From positions 1-41,256 of the forward strand of contig CANNRV010000002.1 in NCBI GenBank assembly GCA_947508145.1: DNA of 41,256 nt. Direction: 5' to 3'. Each line of letters starts with the position of its first letter. Positions within the stretch are counted from its first letter, which is position 1. The position numbers and the translations under genes were made by a program. Of this stretch, positions 18,643 to 28,696 are shown one piece after another. The notes under the pieces were generated by a model. The model was not told where the DNA came from. It did not search any database and was given only the letters and a program-made list of their open reading frames with translations. The DNA comes from Comamonadaceae bacterium (GTDB lineage Bacteria > Pseudomonadota > Gammaproteobacteria > Burkholderiales > Burkholderiaceae_C).

Positions 18643-19050
18643 ATGGAAAAAACTCGCATAGACAAATGGCTGTGGGCCGCCCGTTTTTACAAAACGCGTT
18701 CGCTGGCCACAGATGAAATCAACAAAGGCCGGGTGGCGGTCAATGGCCAGGTGGTCAAACCCTCACGGGAATTGAAAGTCGGGGAACAGGTCAGCATGCG
18801 ACGCGAAGGCCTGACCCGCAGCGTGCAGGTACTGGCCATCAGCGATGTGCGTGGCCCGGCGCCCCAAGCCCAACAGTTATATGCAGAAACCGAGCAAAGC
18901 CTGCAAGCCCGCGAGGCCTATGCCCAGCAACGCCGGTTTGCAGCCGAGCCCGCACACAGCATTGAACATGGCCGCCCGACCAAGCGCGACCGCCGCGACT
19001 TAGAGCAGGCCAGCCATCCCTGGGACGACCGTTGGAGTGCTTCCTTATGA
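18643..19050 (+). CDS. hslR: S4-domain RNA-binding protein, Hsp15 (HslR)-like
   Basis: TRIDKWLWAARFYKTRSLATDEINKGRVAVNGQVVKPSRELKVGEQV, classical Hsp15 N-terminus. Confidence 0.88.
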   Translation: MEKTRIDKWLWAARFYKTRSLATDEINKGRVAVNGQVVKPSRELKVGEQVSMRREGLTRSVQVLAISDVRGPAPQAQQLYAETEQSLQAREAYAQQRRFAAEPAHSIEHGRPTKRDRRDLEQASHPWDDRWSASL

Positions 19051-21617
19051 GCTTGCTCGGTATGGCCGGGCGGGCTTTGTGGCGCGATGCCCGCGCCGGT
19101 GAACTGAGGTTGTTGTGCGTGGCAGTCACCCTGGGCGTGGCGGCGCTGAGCTCAGTGGGTTTTTTGGCGGACCGGATTCAAGCCGGTTTAGAGCGGGATG
19201 CCCGGCAACTGCTGGGCGGTGACGCGGTGCTGGTCAGCGACCATGCGTTTGATGCGGCGACCCAGGCCCGGGTCAACGAATGGGGGGTGAAAGCGGTGAC
19301 CACGCTCAGCTTTCCCACCATGGCACGCAGCGGCTCGGTGCAAACCGGTAGCAGCCGTTTGGTGGCTTTGAAAGCGGTCAGCGATGGCTACCCGTTGCGC
19401 GGTCAATTGCACATTCTTCCTCCGCTGGGCACGCCCGCCGACAAGCCCGCGCTGGTCAGCTCGCCCGACAACGGCACGGTGTACGACCGGCCCGGCGTGG
19501 CCACCCGCGATCTGCCACGCCCGGGTGAGGTTTGGGTAGAGCCCGGCCTGTTAGAAGCTCTGGAAATCAAGCAAGGCGATGACATAGCCTTAGGTGAGCG
19601 CACGCTTCGCATTGCCGAGGTGCTGGTCTCCGAGCCGGATCGCGGCGCAGGCTTTATGAATTTCGCCCCTAGGGTGATGATGAACCAAGCCGATTTGGCA
19701 TCGACCAAGTTGGTGCAACCGGCGAGCCGCATCAACTGGCGCATGGCGGTGACCGGCAGCCCGGCGCAAGTCGCCGGTTTTGTGGATTGGGCCAATGGCT
19801 ATGTCAAACAGCCTGAGGTGCACGGTGTGCGCTTGGAAACGCTGGAGGCCGGGCGACCCGAGATGCGCCAGACGCTGGAGCGGGCGGAAAAGTTTTTACA
19901 CCTGGTGGCCTTGCTGGCCGCGCTGCTCAGCGCCGTGGCGGTGGCTTTGTCGGCCCGCGCCTTTGCCGCATCGCATTTGGATGAATGCGCCATGTTGCGG
20001 GTCTTGGGCCAAAGCCAAAGACACATACTCACTGTCTATATCACTGAGTTTTTCACGGTGGGTTTGTTGGCCAGTCTGCTCGGGCTGGCGCTGGGCTTTG
20101 GTTTGCACCAGGTGTTTGTGCAACTGCTGGCCGGTTTGGTGGAGACCGATTTACCCGCCGCCGGCTGGCCCACGTTTTGGCAAGGCTTGGGTGCCGGGCT
20201 GACCTTGTTGCTGGCCTTTGGTTTGCCGCCGGTGTTGCAACTGGCGCAAGTCCCGGCTTTGCGCGTCATCAGGCGCGACCTCGGTCCGCTGCGTGCCGCA
20301 TCGGTGGCTGTGCTGGCTTTGGGTTTGGCGGGCTTTGCTGCGTTGCTGATGAATGCCAGCCGCGATTTGTCGCTGGGCTTGATGGTGGTCGGCGGTTTTG
20401 CCGGGGCGGTGCTGGTGTTTGCCGGTCTGGCTTGGCTGGCGGTCTGGGCTTTGCGTTCTGTTGTCGGTTGGGCCCGTGTGCCCACTTGGTTACGCATGGC
20501 CACCCGGCAAATCAGCGCCCGCCCGGGCTATACCGTGGTGCAAATCAGTTCCTTGTCGGTCGGCTTGCTGGCCTTGTTGCTGCTGGTGTTGTTGCGCACC
20601 GACCTGGTGGACAGCTGGCGCAACGCCACCCCGGCGGATGCACCCAACCGCTTTGTCATCAATATCCAGCCGGACCAGTCCAAGGACTTTTTGGCAGCAA
20701 TGAAAGTGGCCGGTGTCAAGACCATGGATTGGTACCCGATGTTGCGCGGCCGCTTGGTGGAGGTGAACGGCAAACCGGTGCGTCCCGAAAACTACAGCGA
20801 CGACCGGGCGCAACGCCTGATTGAGCGTGAGTTCAATGTGTCGCACTCAGCGCAAGCCCCGGCGCACAACCAAATCGTACAAGGCCGCTGGACCCCTGGC
20901 GAGCGCGGGGCCATCAGCATGGAAGAGGGCATTGCCAAAACCTTGAAACTCAAGCTCGGCGACGAACTGCTGTTCGAGTTCGCCGGGCAACCAGTGCGCT
21001 CGCGCATCACCTCGCTGCGCCGGGTCGACTGGACCTCGATGCGGGCCAATTTTTTCGCCATGTACCCATTGGCCGAGATGCCGGACTTGCCCGCCACCTA
21101 CATCGCCGCGTTTCGCGCACCTGAGCGCAAAGGCTTTGACAACGAACTGGTCAACCGCTTTCCGAATGTGACCAATGTGGACATGGGTGCCACCATCAAC
21201 CAAGTGCAAAAAGTATTGGGCCAGGTGATCAGCGCGGTGGAGTTTTTGTTCGGCTTCACGCTGGCCGCCGGTTTGGTGGTGTTGTTCGCCACGGTCACCG
21301 CCACGCGCGAGGAGCGGGCCCGCGAATACGCGGTGTTGCGGGCCTTGGGCGCGGGCAACCAATTGCTGCGACAGGTGCAAACCGCCGAGTTGCTGGGCGT
21401 GGGTGCCTTGTCTGGCGCATTGGCGGCGCTGGTGGCCATGCTGATGGGCTGGGCGCTGGCGTATTACGTCTTCGAATTCCATTGGCGGGCTTCCCCTTGG
21501 GTGCTGCTGACCGGTGTGATTGCCGGGGCCTTGCTGGCCTGGGGCGCAGGTTGGTGGGGTTTGCGTGAGGTCTTGTTGCGCCCGGTGGTGCAGACGCTGA
21601 GGCGGGCGGCTGACTGA
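19047..21617 (+). CDS. FtsX-like ABC transporter permease (YbbP-like)
   Basis: ~856 aa with multiple TM blocks; REYAVLRALGAGNQLLRQVQTAELLGVGALSGALAALVAMLMG. Confidence 0.88.
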   Translation: MSLLGMAGRALWRDARAGELRLLCVAVTLGVAALSSVGFLADRIQAGLERDARQLLGGDAVLVSDHAFDAATQARVNEWGVKAVTTLSFPTMARSGSVQTGSSRLVALKAVSDGYPLRGQLHILPPLGTPADKPALVSSPDNGTVYDRPGVATRDLPRPGEVWVEPGLLEALEIKQGDDIALGERTLRIAEVLVSEPDRGAGFMNFAPRVMMNQADLASTKLVQPASRINWRMAVTGSPAQVAGFVDWANGYVKQPEVHGVRLETLEAGRPEMRQTLERAEKFLHLVALLAALLSAVAVALSARAFAASHLDECAMLRVLGQSQRHILTVYITEFFTVGLLASLLGLALGFGLHQVFVQLLAGLVETDLPAAGWPTFWQGLGAGLTLLLAFGLPPVLQLAQVPALRVIRRDLGPLRAASVAVLALGLAGFAALLMNASRDLSLGLMVVGGFAGAVLVFAGLAWLAVWALRSVVGWARVPTWLRMATRQISARPGYTVVQISSLSVGLLALLLLVLLRTDLVDSWRNATPADAPNRFVINIQPDQSKDFLAAMKVAGVKTMDWYPMLRGRLVEVNGKPVRPENYSDDRAQRLIEREFNVSHSAQAPAHNQIVQGRWTPGERGAISMEEGIAKTLKLKLGDELLFEFAGQPVRSRITSLRRVDWTSMRANFFAMYPLAEMPDLPATYIAAFRAPERKGFDNELVNRFPNVTNVDMGATINQVQKVLGQVISAVEFLFGFTLAAGLVVLFATVTATREERAREYAVLRALGAGNQLLRQVQTAELLGVGALSGALAALVAMLMGWALAYYVFEFHWRASPWVLLTGVIAGALLAWGAGWWGLREVLLRPVVQTLRRAAD

Positions 21618-21710
21618 AGGCATCTGGCAACTGAAATATTTCTCAGCCGGGCTCACCGCCTGAGCCTGCTGATGGCTTAAGCTGGCTGCTTGTTCACGCT
21701 TGCATCCCAC

Positions 21711-24700
21711 ATGTCACACAGTCCCCGCACCGGATTCATGGTGTTTCACAGCAACCGCATGGAAGCTTTGCGCGACCTGCTGGTGGCGCAGATTCTGCGC
21801 GACCCCTTGCCGCCGCTGGCCGCCGAAACCGTGCTGGTGCAAAGCAATGGCATGAAACATTGGCTGACTGTGTCGCTGGCCAAAGACGATGCCTTGGGCA
21901 TTTGCGCGGCCACCCGCATGGTGCTGCCGTCCGCGCAACTGTGGCAGTTGTACCGTTGCGTGCTGGGGGAGGACCGTTTGCCCATGCACATGCCTTTGGA
22001 CAAAGCGCCGCTGACCTGGCGCATTCTGCGTCGCCTGCCCCATTGGCTGAGCGACCCGCGCTTCGCGCCGCTGGCGCATTACCTGGGCGATGACAGCAGC
22101 GGCATTCGCGCTTACCAATTGGCGCAGCAACTGGCCGACGTGTTGGACGGCTACCAAAACTACCGCAGCGACTGGTTGAGCCAATGGGCGCAGGGCCGCG
22201 ATACCCTGGACCGGGGCCAGCTGCTGCCGCCGTCGCAAACCTGGCAAGCGCCTCTGTGGCGCGACCTGTTGGCTGATGTAGAGCAACAAGCCGACGGCGG
22301 ATTTCAAGCCCGCGCCGACGTGCACCAGGCGTTTTTGCAAGCCTTGCGCCAGCGCCCGCCGGGCAGCATCGCCGGATTGCCGCCGCGCCTCATGGTGTTC
22401 GGCATCACCGCCTTGCCGATGCAAACCATGGAAGCGCTGGTCGCGCTCGGGCGGCATCTGCCGGTGCTGATGTTTGTGCACAACCCGTGTCGCGAACACT
22501 GGGGCCATGTGAGTGAAGACCTGACCGGCGGCGGCCACCCCTTGCTGGCGGCCTGGGGCAAGCAAGGCCGCGACTATTTGCATGCCATCGACCAGTTTGA
22601 AGCCGTGGACGAATACTCCCCTGAGTACGAGCGGGTCAGCGTGTTTATCGACCCGCTGAAAGACGCTGCTGACATGCAGCTGCAAGCAGGTGTGCTGCAC
22701 CAGTTGCAGGCTGACATCTACAACTTACACACCCCGAAGGCCAAAGAAAGAACCCGTCAACTTGAGGACGACACTCTGGTCTGTGTGCAAGCGCATTCGG
22801 CGCAACGCGAGGTCGAGGTCTTGCATGACAAGCTGTTGGCCTGGTTGAATGCCGACCCGCAGCTGCAGCCATCAGACATCATGGTCATGGTGCCGGACAT
22901 GGCCTTGTTTGCGCCGCATATCCACGCGGTGTTTGGCAGATACCAAGGCGCGGGCAGCGGCCACAGTGGTCTGGACCTGCCTTATTCGGTCACCGACAGC
23001 ACGCCGCGCAGCCACCCGCTGGTGCAGGCGGTCGACAGCTTGTTGCAACTGCCGCAATTGCGCCTGAGCCTGCGCGACTGGCTGGGCTGGTTTCAGGTGG
23101 CGGCGGTGCGCCAGCGTTACGGTTTGAGCCAGGCCGATGTGACGCAGTTGCACGACTGGCTGGCCGCAGCCGGTGTGCGTTGGGGGCTGGACGAGACGCA
23201 CCGCCAGCCCTGGGGCATAGACCCGGCCTTGCCGGATGCAGACCAGAACAGCTGGGGCTTTGGTTTGCGCCGCCTGTTGCTGGGCTATGCCTTCGGGCCG
23301 CAAGCGCTGGACCCGCTGTGGCAACACACGGTTGCCCAGCCCGGCGTGGGCGGACTGGATGCCGCTGTCATCGGCGGCTTGTTGCAATGGCTGGACGACA
23401 TGAACCGCAGTTTGCACATGCTGAGAACCGACCGCACACCGGGCGATTGGGTGGCGCAGATGCAAGCCCTGGTGGAACGCTTTTTCAAAGCCGAAGACGA
23501 TGCAGACCAGCGTGTGCTGGACCAACTGTTGGCACCGCTGCAAGACTGGCTGGCCGATTGCCAACTGGCCGGGTTTGACCAACCGCTGTCGCTGGGCGTG
23601 TTGCGCAGCCACTGGATGGCGCAGCTGGATGCCATCGGTTTGCAGCGCCGGTTTGCCGACGGTGGCGTGCAATTCGCCACCTTGATGCCCATGCGTGCTA
23701 TTCCGTTCAAAGTCGTGTGTTTGCTCGGCATGAACGACAGCGCTTACCCGCGCAGCCCGACCCCGCGCGATTTCGATTTGATCAGCCAGCCCGGCCACGC
23801 CCGCGCGGGCGACCGGGCCCGGCGCGAAGACGACCGCTATTTGTTTTTGGAAGCCGTGTTGTCAGCGCGTCAGCGTTTGTACATCTCCTGGCAAGGGCGA
23901 CGCGCCAGCGACCACGCGCCGCTGCCGCCCTCGGTGTTGGTGGCGCAATTGCTGGACCACTTGAACCACATCCACCAACAACCGGACAAAAAAACCAAGG
24001 TGTTCAGTGCAGCGCTGCAACCGCTGCAAGCGTTTTCCCGCGCGTATTTCAAAGCGGGCAGCGGCTTTGCCACCTATGCCGCCGATTGGGCGGTTGCCGC
24101 CCGCCCTGCGGTGGCGACTGGCGCTGACACAGCCACGGGTTTGCCGCCGCCATCGTTGTTGGACCATGCGTGTTTGCTGACCCTGTTGCGCCAACCCTTG
24201 GAAGTGTTTTTCAAACACCATTTGCAGGTGCAACTCGATTCGCCGCAGGAAGAAGACGAGGAGAACGAGCCTTTCGGTTTGAACGGTTTGAACGCGTTCA
24301 AGTTGAAACAGCAAGTGCTGTTGTCTGAACAACCAGAAGCCTTGTTGCAGCAATTGAAATGGCAAGGCGAGTTGGCCATGGCCGCAGGCGGTCAGGCGCA
24401 ACAAGCGCAACTGTTTGGGCTGCAACAGCAGGTCTGGGCGCAATGTCGGCCTTGGCAACAAGACGCTGATATTGATCTGCCCTTGCAACTCTTGGCGCTG
24501 CAAGCGCATGGCGCGAGCTTGGCGTTGAACTGGGGCGGCGACCCACTGCGCTGGCACTTGCACCCGGACGGCAGTGTTTTGCAGATCGATGTGCGTGCGG
24601 GCAAGCTCAAGCAGGACAAACGCATACGCTTGCACACCTTGCCCGGCTTGTGGCTGGGTCATCTGACGGCGAATGCGGCTGGCAGATCCACCACCAGCGT

Positions 24701-25103
24701 GTTGAGCGGCGAAGATGGTGTCTTGTGTTTGCAGCCGCTGCCTCAGCCGCAGGCGCTGGCAGTGCTGCAAGACCTGATCGCCTTCTACCAACAGGCATGG
24801 GCACAACCGCTGCCGCTGGCGCTGAAAACCGCATCCGCTTACCTGACCGAGCGGGCGCACGCGGCGCAATCCAAAGCACCGCAGTTTCAAGAACAGCGCG
24901 GCTTGTCGGCGGCACGCCTGGCGTTCACAGGCAGGCGCGATGTCCCCGGTGAATGCCAAACCTCGGCCTACGTGCAGCGTGCTTATCCCCGCTTTGAAGA
25001 CTTGGACACACAACGCTTCAGACAGTTGACCGAAGAGTTGTACGGCCCGATGTTGCGTGCTTGCCAGACCGACGACGCCACCCGCGAGCAGGAGCCGGCA
25101 TGA
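21711..25103 (+). CDS. recC: Exodeoxyribonuclease V gamma subunit RecC
   Basis: VFHSNRMEALRDLLVAQI, VLVQSNGMKHWLTVSLAKDDALGICAA, VVCLLGMNDSAYPRSPTPRDFDLI. Confidence 0.95.
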   Translation: MSHSPRTGFMVFHSNRMEALRDLLVAQILRDPLPPLAAETVLVQSNGMKHWLTVSLAKDDALGICAATRMVLPSAQLWQLYRCVLGEDRLPMHMPLDKAPLTWRILRRLPHWLSDPRFAPLAHYLGDDSSGIRAYQLAQQLADVLDGYQNYRSDWLSQWAQGRDTLDRGQLLPPSQTWQAPLWRDLLADVEQQADGGFQARADVHQAFLQALRQRPPGSIAGLPPRLMVFGITALPMQTMEALVALGRHLPVLMFVHNPCREHWGHVSEDLTGGGHPLLAAWGKQGRDYLHAIDQFEAVDEYSPEYERVSVFIDPLKDAADMQLQAGVLHQLQADIYNLHTPKAKERTRQLEDDTLVCVQAHSAQREVEVLHDKLLAWLNADPQLQPSDIMVMVPDMALFAPHIHAVFGRYQGAGSGHSGLDLPYSVTDSTPRSHPLVQAVDSLLQLPQLRLSLRDWLGWFQVAAVRQRYGLSQADVTQLHDWLAAAGVRWGLDETHRQPWGIDPALPDADQNSWGFGLRRLLLGYAFGPQALDPLWQHTVAQPGVGGLDAAVIGGLLQWLDDMNRSLHMLRTDRTPGDWVAQMQALVERFFKAEDDADQRVLDQLLAPLQDWLADCQLAGFDQPLSLGVLRSHWMAQLDAIGLQRRFADGGVQFATLMPMRAIPFKVVCLLGMNDSAYPRSPTPRDFDLISQPGHARAGDRARREDDRYLFLEAVLSARQRLYISWQGRRASDHAPLPPSVLVAQLLDHLNHIHQQPDKKTKVFSAALQPLQAFSRAYFKAGSGFATYAADWAVAARPAVATGADTATGLPPPSLLDHACLLTLLRQPLEVFFKHHLQVQLDSPQEEDEENEPFGLNGLNAFKLKQQVLLSEQPEALLQQLKWQGELAMAAGGQAQQAQLFGLQQQVWAQCRPWQQDADIDLPLQLLALQAHGASLALNWGGDPLRWHLHPDGSVLQIDVRAGKLKQDKRIRLHTLPGLWLGHLTANAAGRSTTSVLSGEDGVLCLQPLPQPQALAVLQDLIAFYQQAWAQPLPLALKTASAYLTERAHAAQSKAPQFQEQRGLSAARLAFTGRRDVPGECQTSAYVQRAYPRFEDLDTQRFRQLTEELYGPMLRACQTDDATREQEPA

Positions 25104-28100
25104 ACACCTTGGACCCCTTGCGCCTGCCCTTGACTGGCCGTCAGGTGATTGAAGCCAGCGCGGGCACGGGCAAAACCTGGACGCTGGCTGCGCTGTATCT
25201 GCGTTTGGTCATCGGCCACCGTCGGCCCGGCCATACCGCTTTGCTGCCGCGCCAAATATTGGTGATGACTTTCACCGAAGCCGCCACCGCCGAATTGCGC
25301 GAGCGCATACGCCAGCGTTTGCACGATGCCGCCGTCTGGTTCGACCTCAGATTAAGCGGCCAGCAGCTGGACAAAGACGGCTTCATGGACAAGCTCAGCG
25401 CTGATATACCGGATGAGGACTGGCCGCAGTGCGCCCGCCTTTTGCACTTGGCGGCGCAGAACATGGACGAGGCGGCCATCTACACGATTCACGGCTGGAG
25501 CCGCCGCATGCTCAGCAGCTTTGCTTTGTTCAGCCGTGACGTGTTTGAGCAAACCCATTTGGACAACCCGAATGAACTGTTGCAACAACTGGTGCGCGAC
25601 CATTGGCGGCAATGGTTTTACCCGCTGCCTCACCACTTGCAGCGCGGCTTGTACGCGCATTTTGGTAACGACCCGGACAAGTTGCTGGCGCAGTTGCGCC
25701 CCTTGTGGAAACAGTGGGACTTGAAACCGCCTGTGGACAGCCACAGCGCGGACGCAACAACCAGTGTCATCCCCACGCCATTGCAGACTTTGACAGCCTA
25801 TGAAGACTGGCGCAGCGAATACATGGCGCTGGAGGCGCAGGCGCGACACGCTTGGCTCACAGACATGCCGGAGGTGTTGCGCAGCGCCAGAAACGCGGGC
25901 TTGATCAAAGCCGCAGGCATCACCACGCCGAATTTCTCCAAGTGGGTGGATGAGCTCACAGCTTGGGCCGAGCATGGCTGCGACATACGCCCGGCCACCT
26001 TGCAGCGTTTCACCGAAGACAAATTGCTGGCCTGCGGTTGGGACAAGGCCAAGGACTTTGCCTTGTTTGCTTTGATAGGTCGGCTGGTGGACAGCGCAGA
26101 CCAACATCCCGAATGCGAATCGCTGTTGGTTGCGCATGCCGCGCATGCGGTGCGCCAGTCTTACCAGCAAGCCAAGCAAAGCCAGTCGGTATTCGACTTC
26201 AACGATTTGTTGCAACGCCTGCACCAGGCTTTGCATGCCGATCAAGGTGAGTTGGCGACGGCCATTCGCCAGCATTACCCGGTGGCCATGGTGGACGAGT
26301 TTCAGGACACCGACCCGTGGCAATACGACAGCCTGGACCGGATTTACCGGCACGGCGAAGCGGACGACAGCAACGCCTTGGTGATGATCGGCGACCCCAA
26401 GCAAGCGATTTACAGTTTTCGCGGTGCCGACTTGAGCACCTACTTGCGTGCGCGTGATTTCGCTTTGCAGCTAGACCCCGAGGCCTGCTACACGTTGGAC
26501 ACCAATTACCGCTCGGCGCCTGCGCTGGTGTCGGCGGTCAACCGGGTGTTTGGCAGCATAGAGAAACCCTTCACCTCGGACAAGCACGACATCGAATTCA
26601 CGCGTGTGCACAGCGCCAGCGATGCCGTCCCGCTGAACGATGCACAGGGCCGGGCGCAACCGCCCTTGACCTTTTGGCATCTCAGTCTGACGGATGGCAT
26701 CACCGACAAAGACTATTGGCCGGCCGGGCAGCATGTGCAGACCATGGCCGCCGGTTTTGCATCGCAAATGCTCAGCCTGTTGCAACAACACACAGACATA
26801 CACCCCGGCCAGATGGCGGTGCTGGTGCGCTCGCATGCGCATGCCCAGGCCATGCAATCTGCCTTGAGCAAAGTCGGTCTGCCCAGCGTGTTTTTGTCTG
26901 ACCACGCGAATGTGTACCAAAGCCGCGAAGCGCTGGACCTGTGGCGGGTGTTGCGTGCCATCAGCATGCCGCGCCAAACCCGCTGGTTGCGCAGCGCCAT
27001 GGCCGGTAGCTTGTGGGGTTGGTCTACTGAAGAACTGACGCAGGCCATGCACAACCCGGACTTAAGCGATGCGCTGGCCGAGTCTTGTCAGCAATGGTTG
27101 CAACAGTGGCAGCAACACGGCGTGTTGCCCATGCTCCACCAATGGATGCACAGCCAAGGCATTGCCCAACGACTGCTGGCGCAAGCCCAAGGCAGCAGGG
27201 CGCTGACCAACCTGTTGCACTTGGGTGAATTGCTGCAAACCGCAGCCGCTGGCTTGGCCGGGCCGCAGGCCTTGTTGCATTTTTTGGCGCAACAGATTCA
27301 GGCCGCAGAGGACAACCCGGAAGAACAAAAAATGCGTTTGGAAACCGATGCGCATTGCGTGCAAGTCATCACCTTTCACAAAAGCAAAGGCTTGGAATAC
27401 CCGTTTGTGTTTGTGCCGTTTCTCGGCAGTTTCAAAACCGCGTCCAGCCGCAAAGACGATGAGGAAGACAACGACATCACCGAGTCCAGCGTGGACGAAG
27501 ACATGCGCTTGTTGTATGTGGCGCTGACACGGGCCAAGCGCGGCATGTGGCTGGGCGTGGCCGACACCGGCAACAGCTTGTCCGGCGAAGGCGCGAAGCT
27601 CAAACGCAGCGCTGTCTCGCTGTTGCTGCAACGCCAGCAGCACGGCGACTTGCTCGGCTGCTTGCAAGCGCCATTCGGCGATGCGCCCGAGATAGCCATT
27701 GCCGAATTGCCTGAGCCGCAATACCAGGCGTACGCGCCGTTCAGCGAACACAGCGAAGTGCAAACCGCATTGACCGCGACCCGGCATAACTACGCACGAA
27801 CTTGGACAGCCAGTTTCAGCAGCTTGACGCGCGGACTGGAAGCGGGCTCGCGCACCGAAGAGGCCGGTACGGATGCAGGCATTGATGCGGCTAGCCATGG
27901 CGTTGATGAGGCGGATCAGCCTGAGCGCGAGCAAGCGCTGGGCGGCTTTCAGCAGTTTCCCAAAGGCGCTCGCTACGGCACCTTGATTCACGATTTATTG
28001 GAATGGCAGGCGCAGCAAGGCTGGCCGCTGGCGCAGGCGAACACCGCCGCCTACGTGCAACTGGCCTGGCAGCAATTGCTTCAGCGCAAAACCCGGGGCT

Positions 28101-28696
28101 TGAACCTGAACGAAGCAGAACAAGTGATGTTGAACGACTGGCTGCGTCACATCGTCTGCCGCCCCTTGCCGCTGGACAGCGCCGTGACGGGCTTGTCGCC
28201 CTTGGTGTTGCAACAACTCGATGCGCACAGCCAGTGGCCGGAGATGGAGTTCAACTTCAGCGCCGCCGGTGTGGCCAGCGCTTGGCTGGACGGACTGATT
28301 CGCAGCCATGTGCTGCCCGGCCTGACCAGACCCGGTTTGCAGCAGCGCGAACTGCAAGGCATGTTGACCGGCTTCATGGACCTGGTCTGTACACACGCAG
28401 GGCGCTACTGGGTGCTGGATTACAAATCGAACTGGTTGACGACTTACACCGACGATGTGTTGAACTCAGCGGTGTTGGACAAGCGCTATGACGTGCAGTA
28501 TGTGTTGTATGTGTTGGCTTTGCACCGGCTGCTGAAATCACGTTTGCCGGGCTACGACTACGACACGCACATCGGTGGCGCGGTCTATGTGTTTTTGCGC
28601 GGCATAGACGGCGAGGGTGCAGGGGTGCACGCCATGAAGCCGCCGCGTGAACTGGTGTTGCAACTGGACGCTGCGTTTGCCGGGGGTGCGGCATGA
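25100..28696 (+). CDS. recB: Exodeoxyribonuclease V beta subunit RecB
   Basis: IEASAGTGKTWTLAALYLRL, VDEFQDTDPWQY, ALVMIGDPKQAIYSFRGAD, nuclease motif YWVLDYKSNWL; ATGA overlap with recC. Confidence 0.96.
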   Translation: MNTLDPLRLPLTGRQVIEASAGTGKTWTLAALYLRLVIGHRRPGHTALLPRQILVMTFTEAATAELRERIRQRLHDAAVWFDLRLSGQQLDKDGFMDKLSADIPDEDWPQCARLLHLAAQNMDEAAIYTIHGWSRRMLSSFALFSRDVFEQTHLDNPNELLQQLVRDHWRQWFYPLPHHLQRGLYAHFGNDPDKLLAQLRPLWKQWDLKPPVDSHSADATTSVIPTPLQTLTAYEDWRSEYMALEAQARHAWLTDMPEVLRSARNAGLIKAAGITTPNFSKWVDELTAWAEHGCDIRPATLQRFTEDKLLACGWDKAKDFALFALIGRLVDSADQHPECESLLVAHAAHAVRQSYQQAKQSQSVFDFNDLLQRLHQALHADQGELATAIRQHYPVAMVDEFQDTDPWQYDSLDRIYRHGEADDSNALVMIGDPKQAIYSFRGADLSTYLRARDFALQLDPEACYTLDTNYRSAPALVSAVNRVFGSIEKPFTSDKHDIEFTRVHSASDAVPLNDAQGRAQPPLTFWHLSLTDGITDKDYWPAGQHVQTMAAGFASQMLSLLQQHTDIHPGQMAVLVRSHAHAQAMQSALSKVGLPSVFLSDHANVYQSREALDLWRVLRAISMPRQTRWLRSAMAGSLWGWSTEELTQAMHNPDLSDALAESCQQWLQQWQQHGVLPMLHQWMHSQGIAQRLLAQAQGSRALTNLLHLGELLQTAAAGLAGPQALLHFLAQQIQAAEDNPEEQKMRLETDAHCVQVITFHKSKGLEYPFVFVPFLGSFKTASSRKDDEEDNDITESSVDEDMRLLYVALTRAKRGMWLGVADTGNSLSGEGAKLKRSAVSLLLQRQQHGDLLGCLQAPFGDAPEIAIAELPEPQYQAYAPFSEHSEVQTALTATRHNYARTWTASFSSLTRGLEAGSRTEEAGTDAGIDAASHGVDEADQPEREQALGGFQQFPKGARYGTLIHDLLEWQAQQGWPLAQANTAAYVQLAWQQLLQRKTRGLNLNEAEQVMLNDWLRHIVCRPLPLDSAVTGLSPLVLQQLDAHSQWPEMEFNFSAAGVASAWLDGLIRSHVLPGLTRPGLQQRELQGMLTGFMDLVCTHAGRYWVLDYKSNWLTTYTDDVLNSAVLDKRYDVQYVLYVLALHRLLKSRLPGYDYDTHIGGAVYVFLRGIDGEGAGVHAMKPPRELVLQLDAAFAGGAA

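Noticed and set aside
21714-22700. 328-aa minus ORF antisense to recC
   Set aside because: Gln/His/Ala-rich composition typical of antisense shadow; recC motifs are clear on the plus strand.
23862-25013. 383-aa minus ORF antisense to recC
   Set aside because: Antisense shadow, no recognisable motif.
25352-26404. 350-aa minus ORF antisense to recB
   Set aside because: Antisense shadow of a verified helicase gene.
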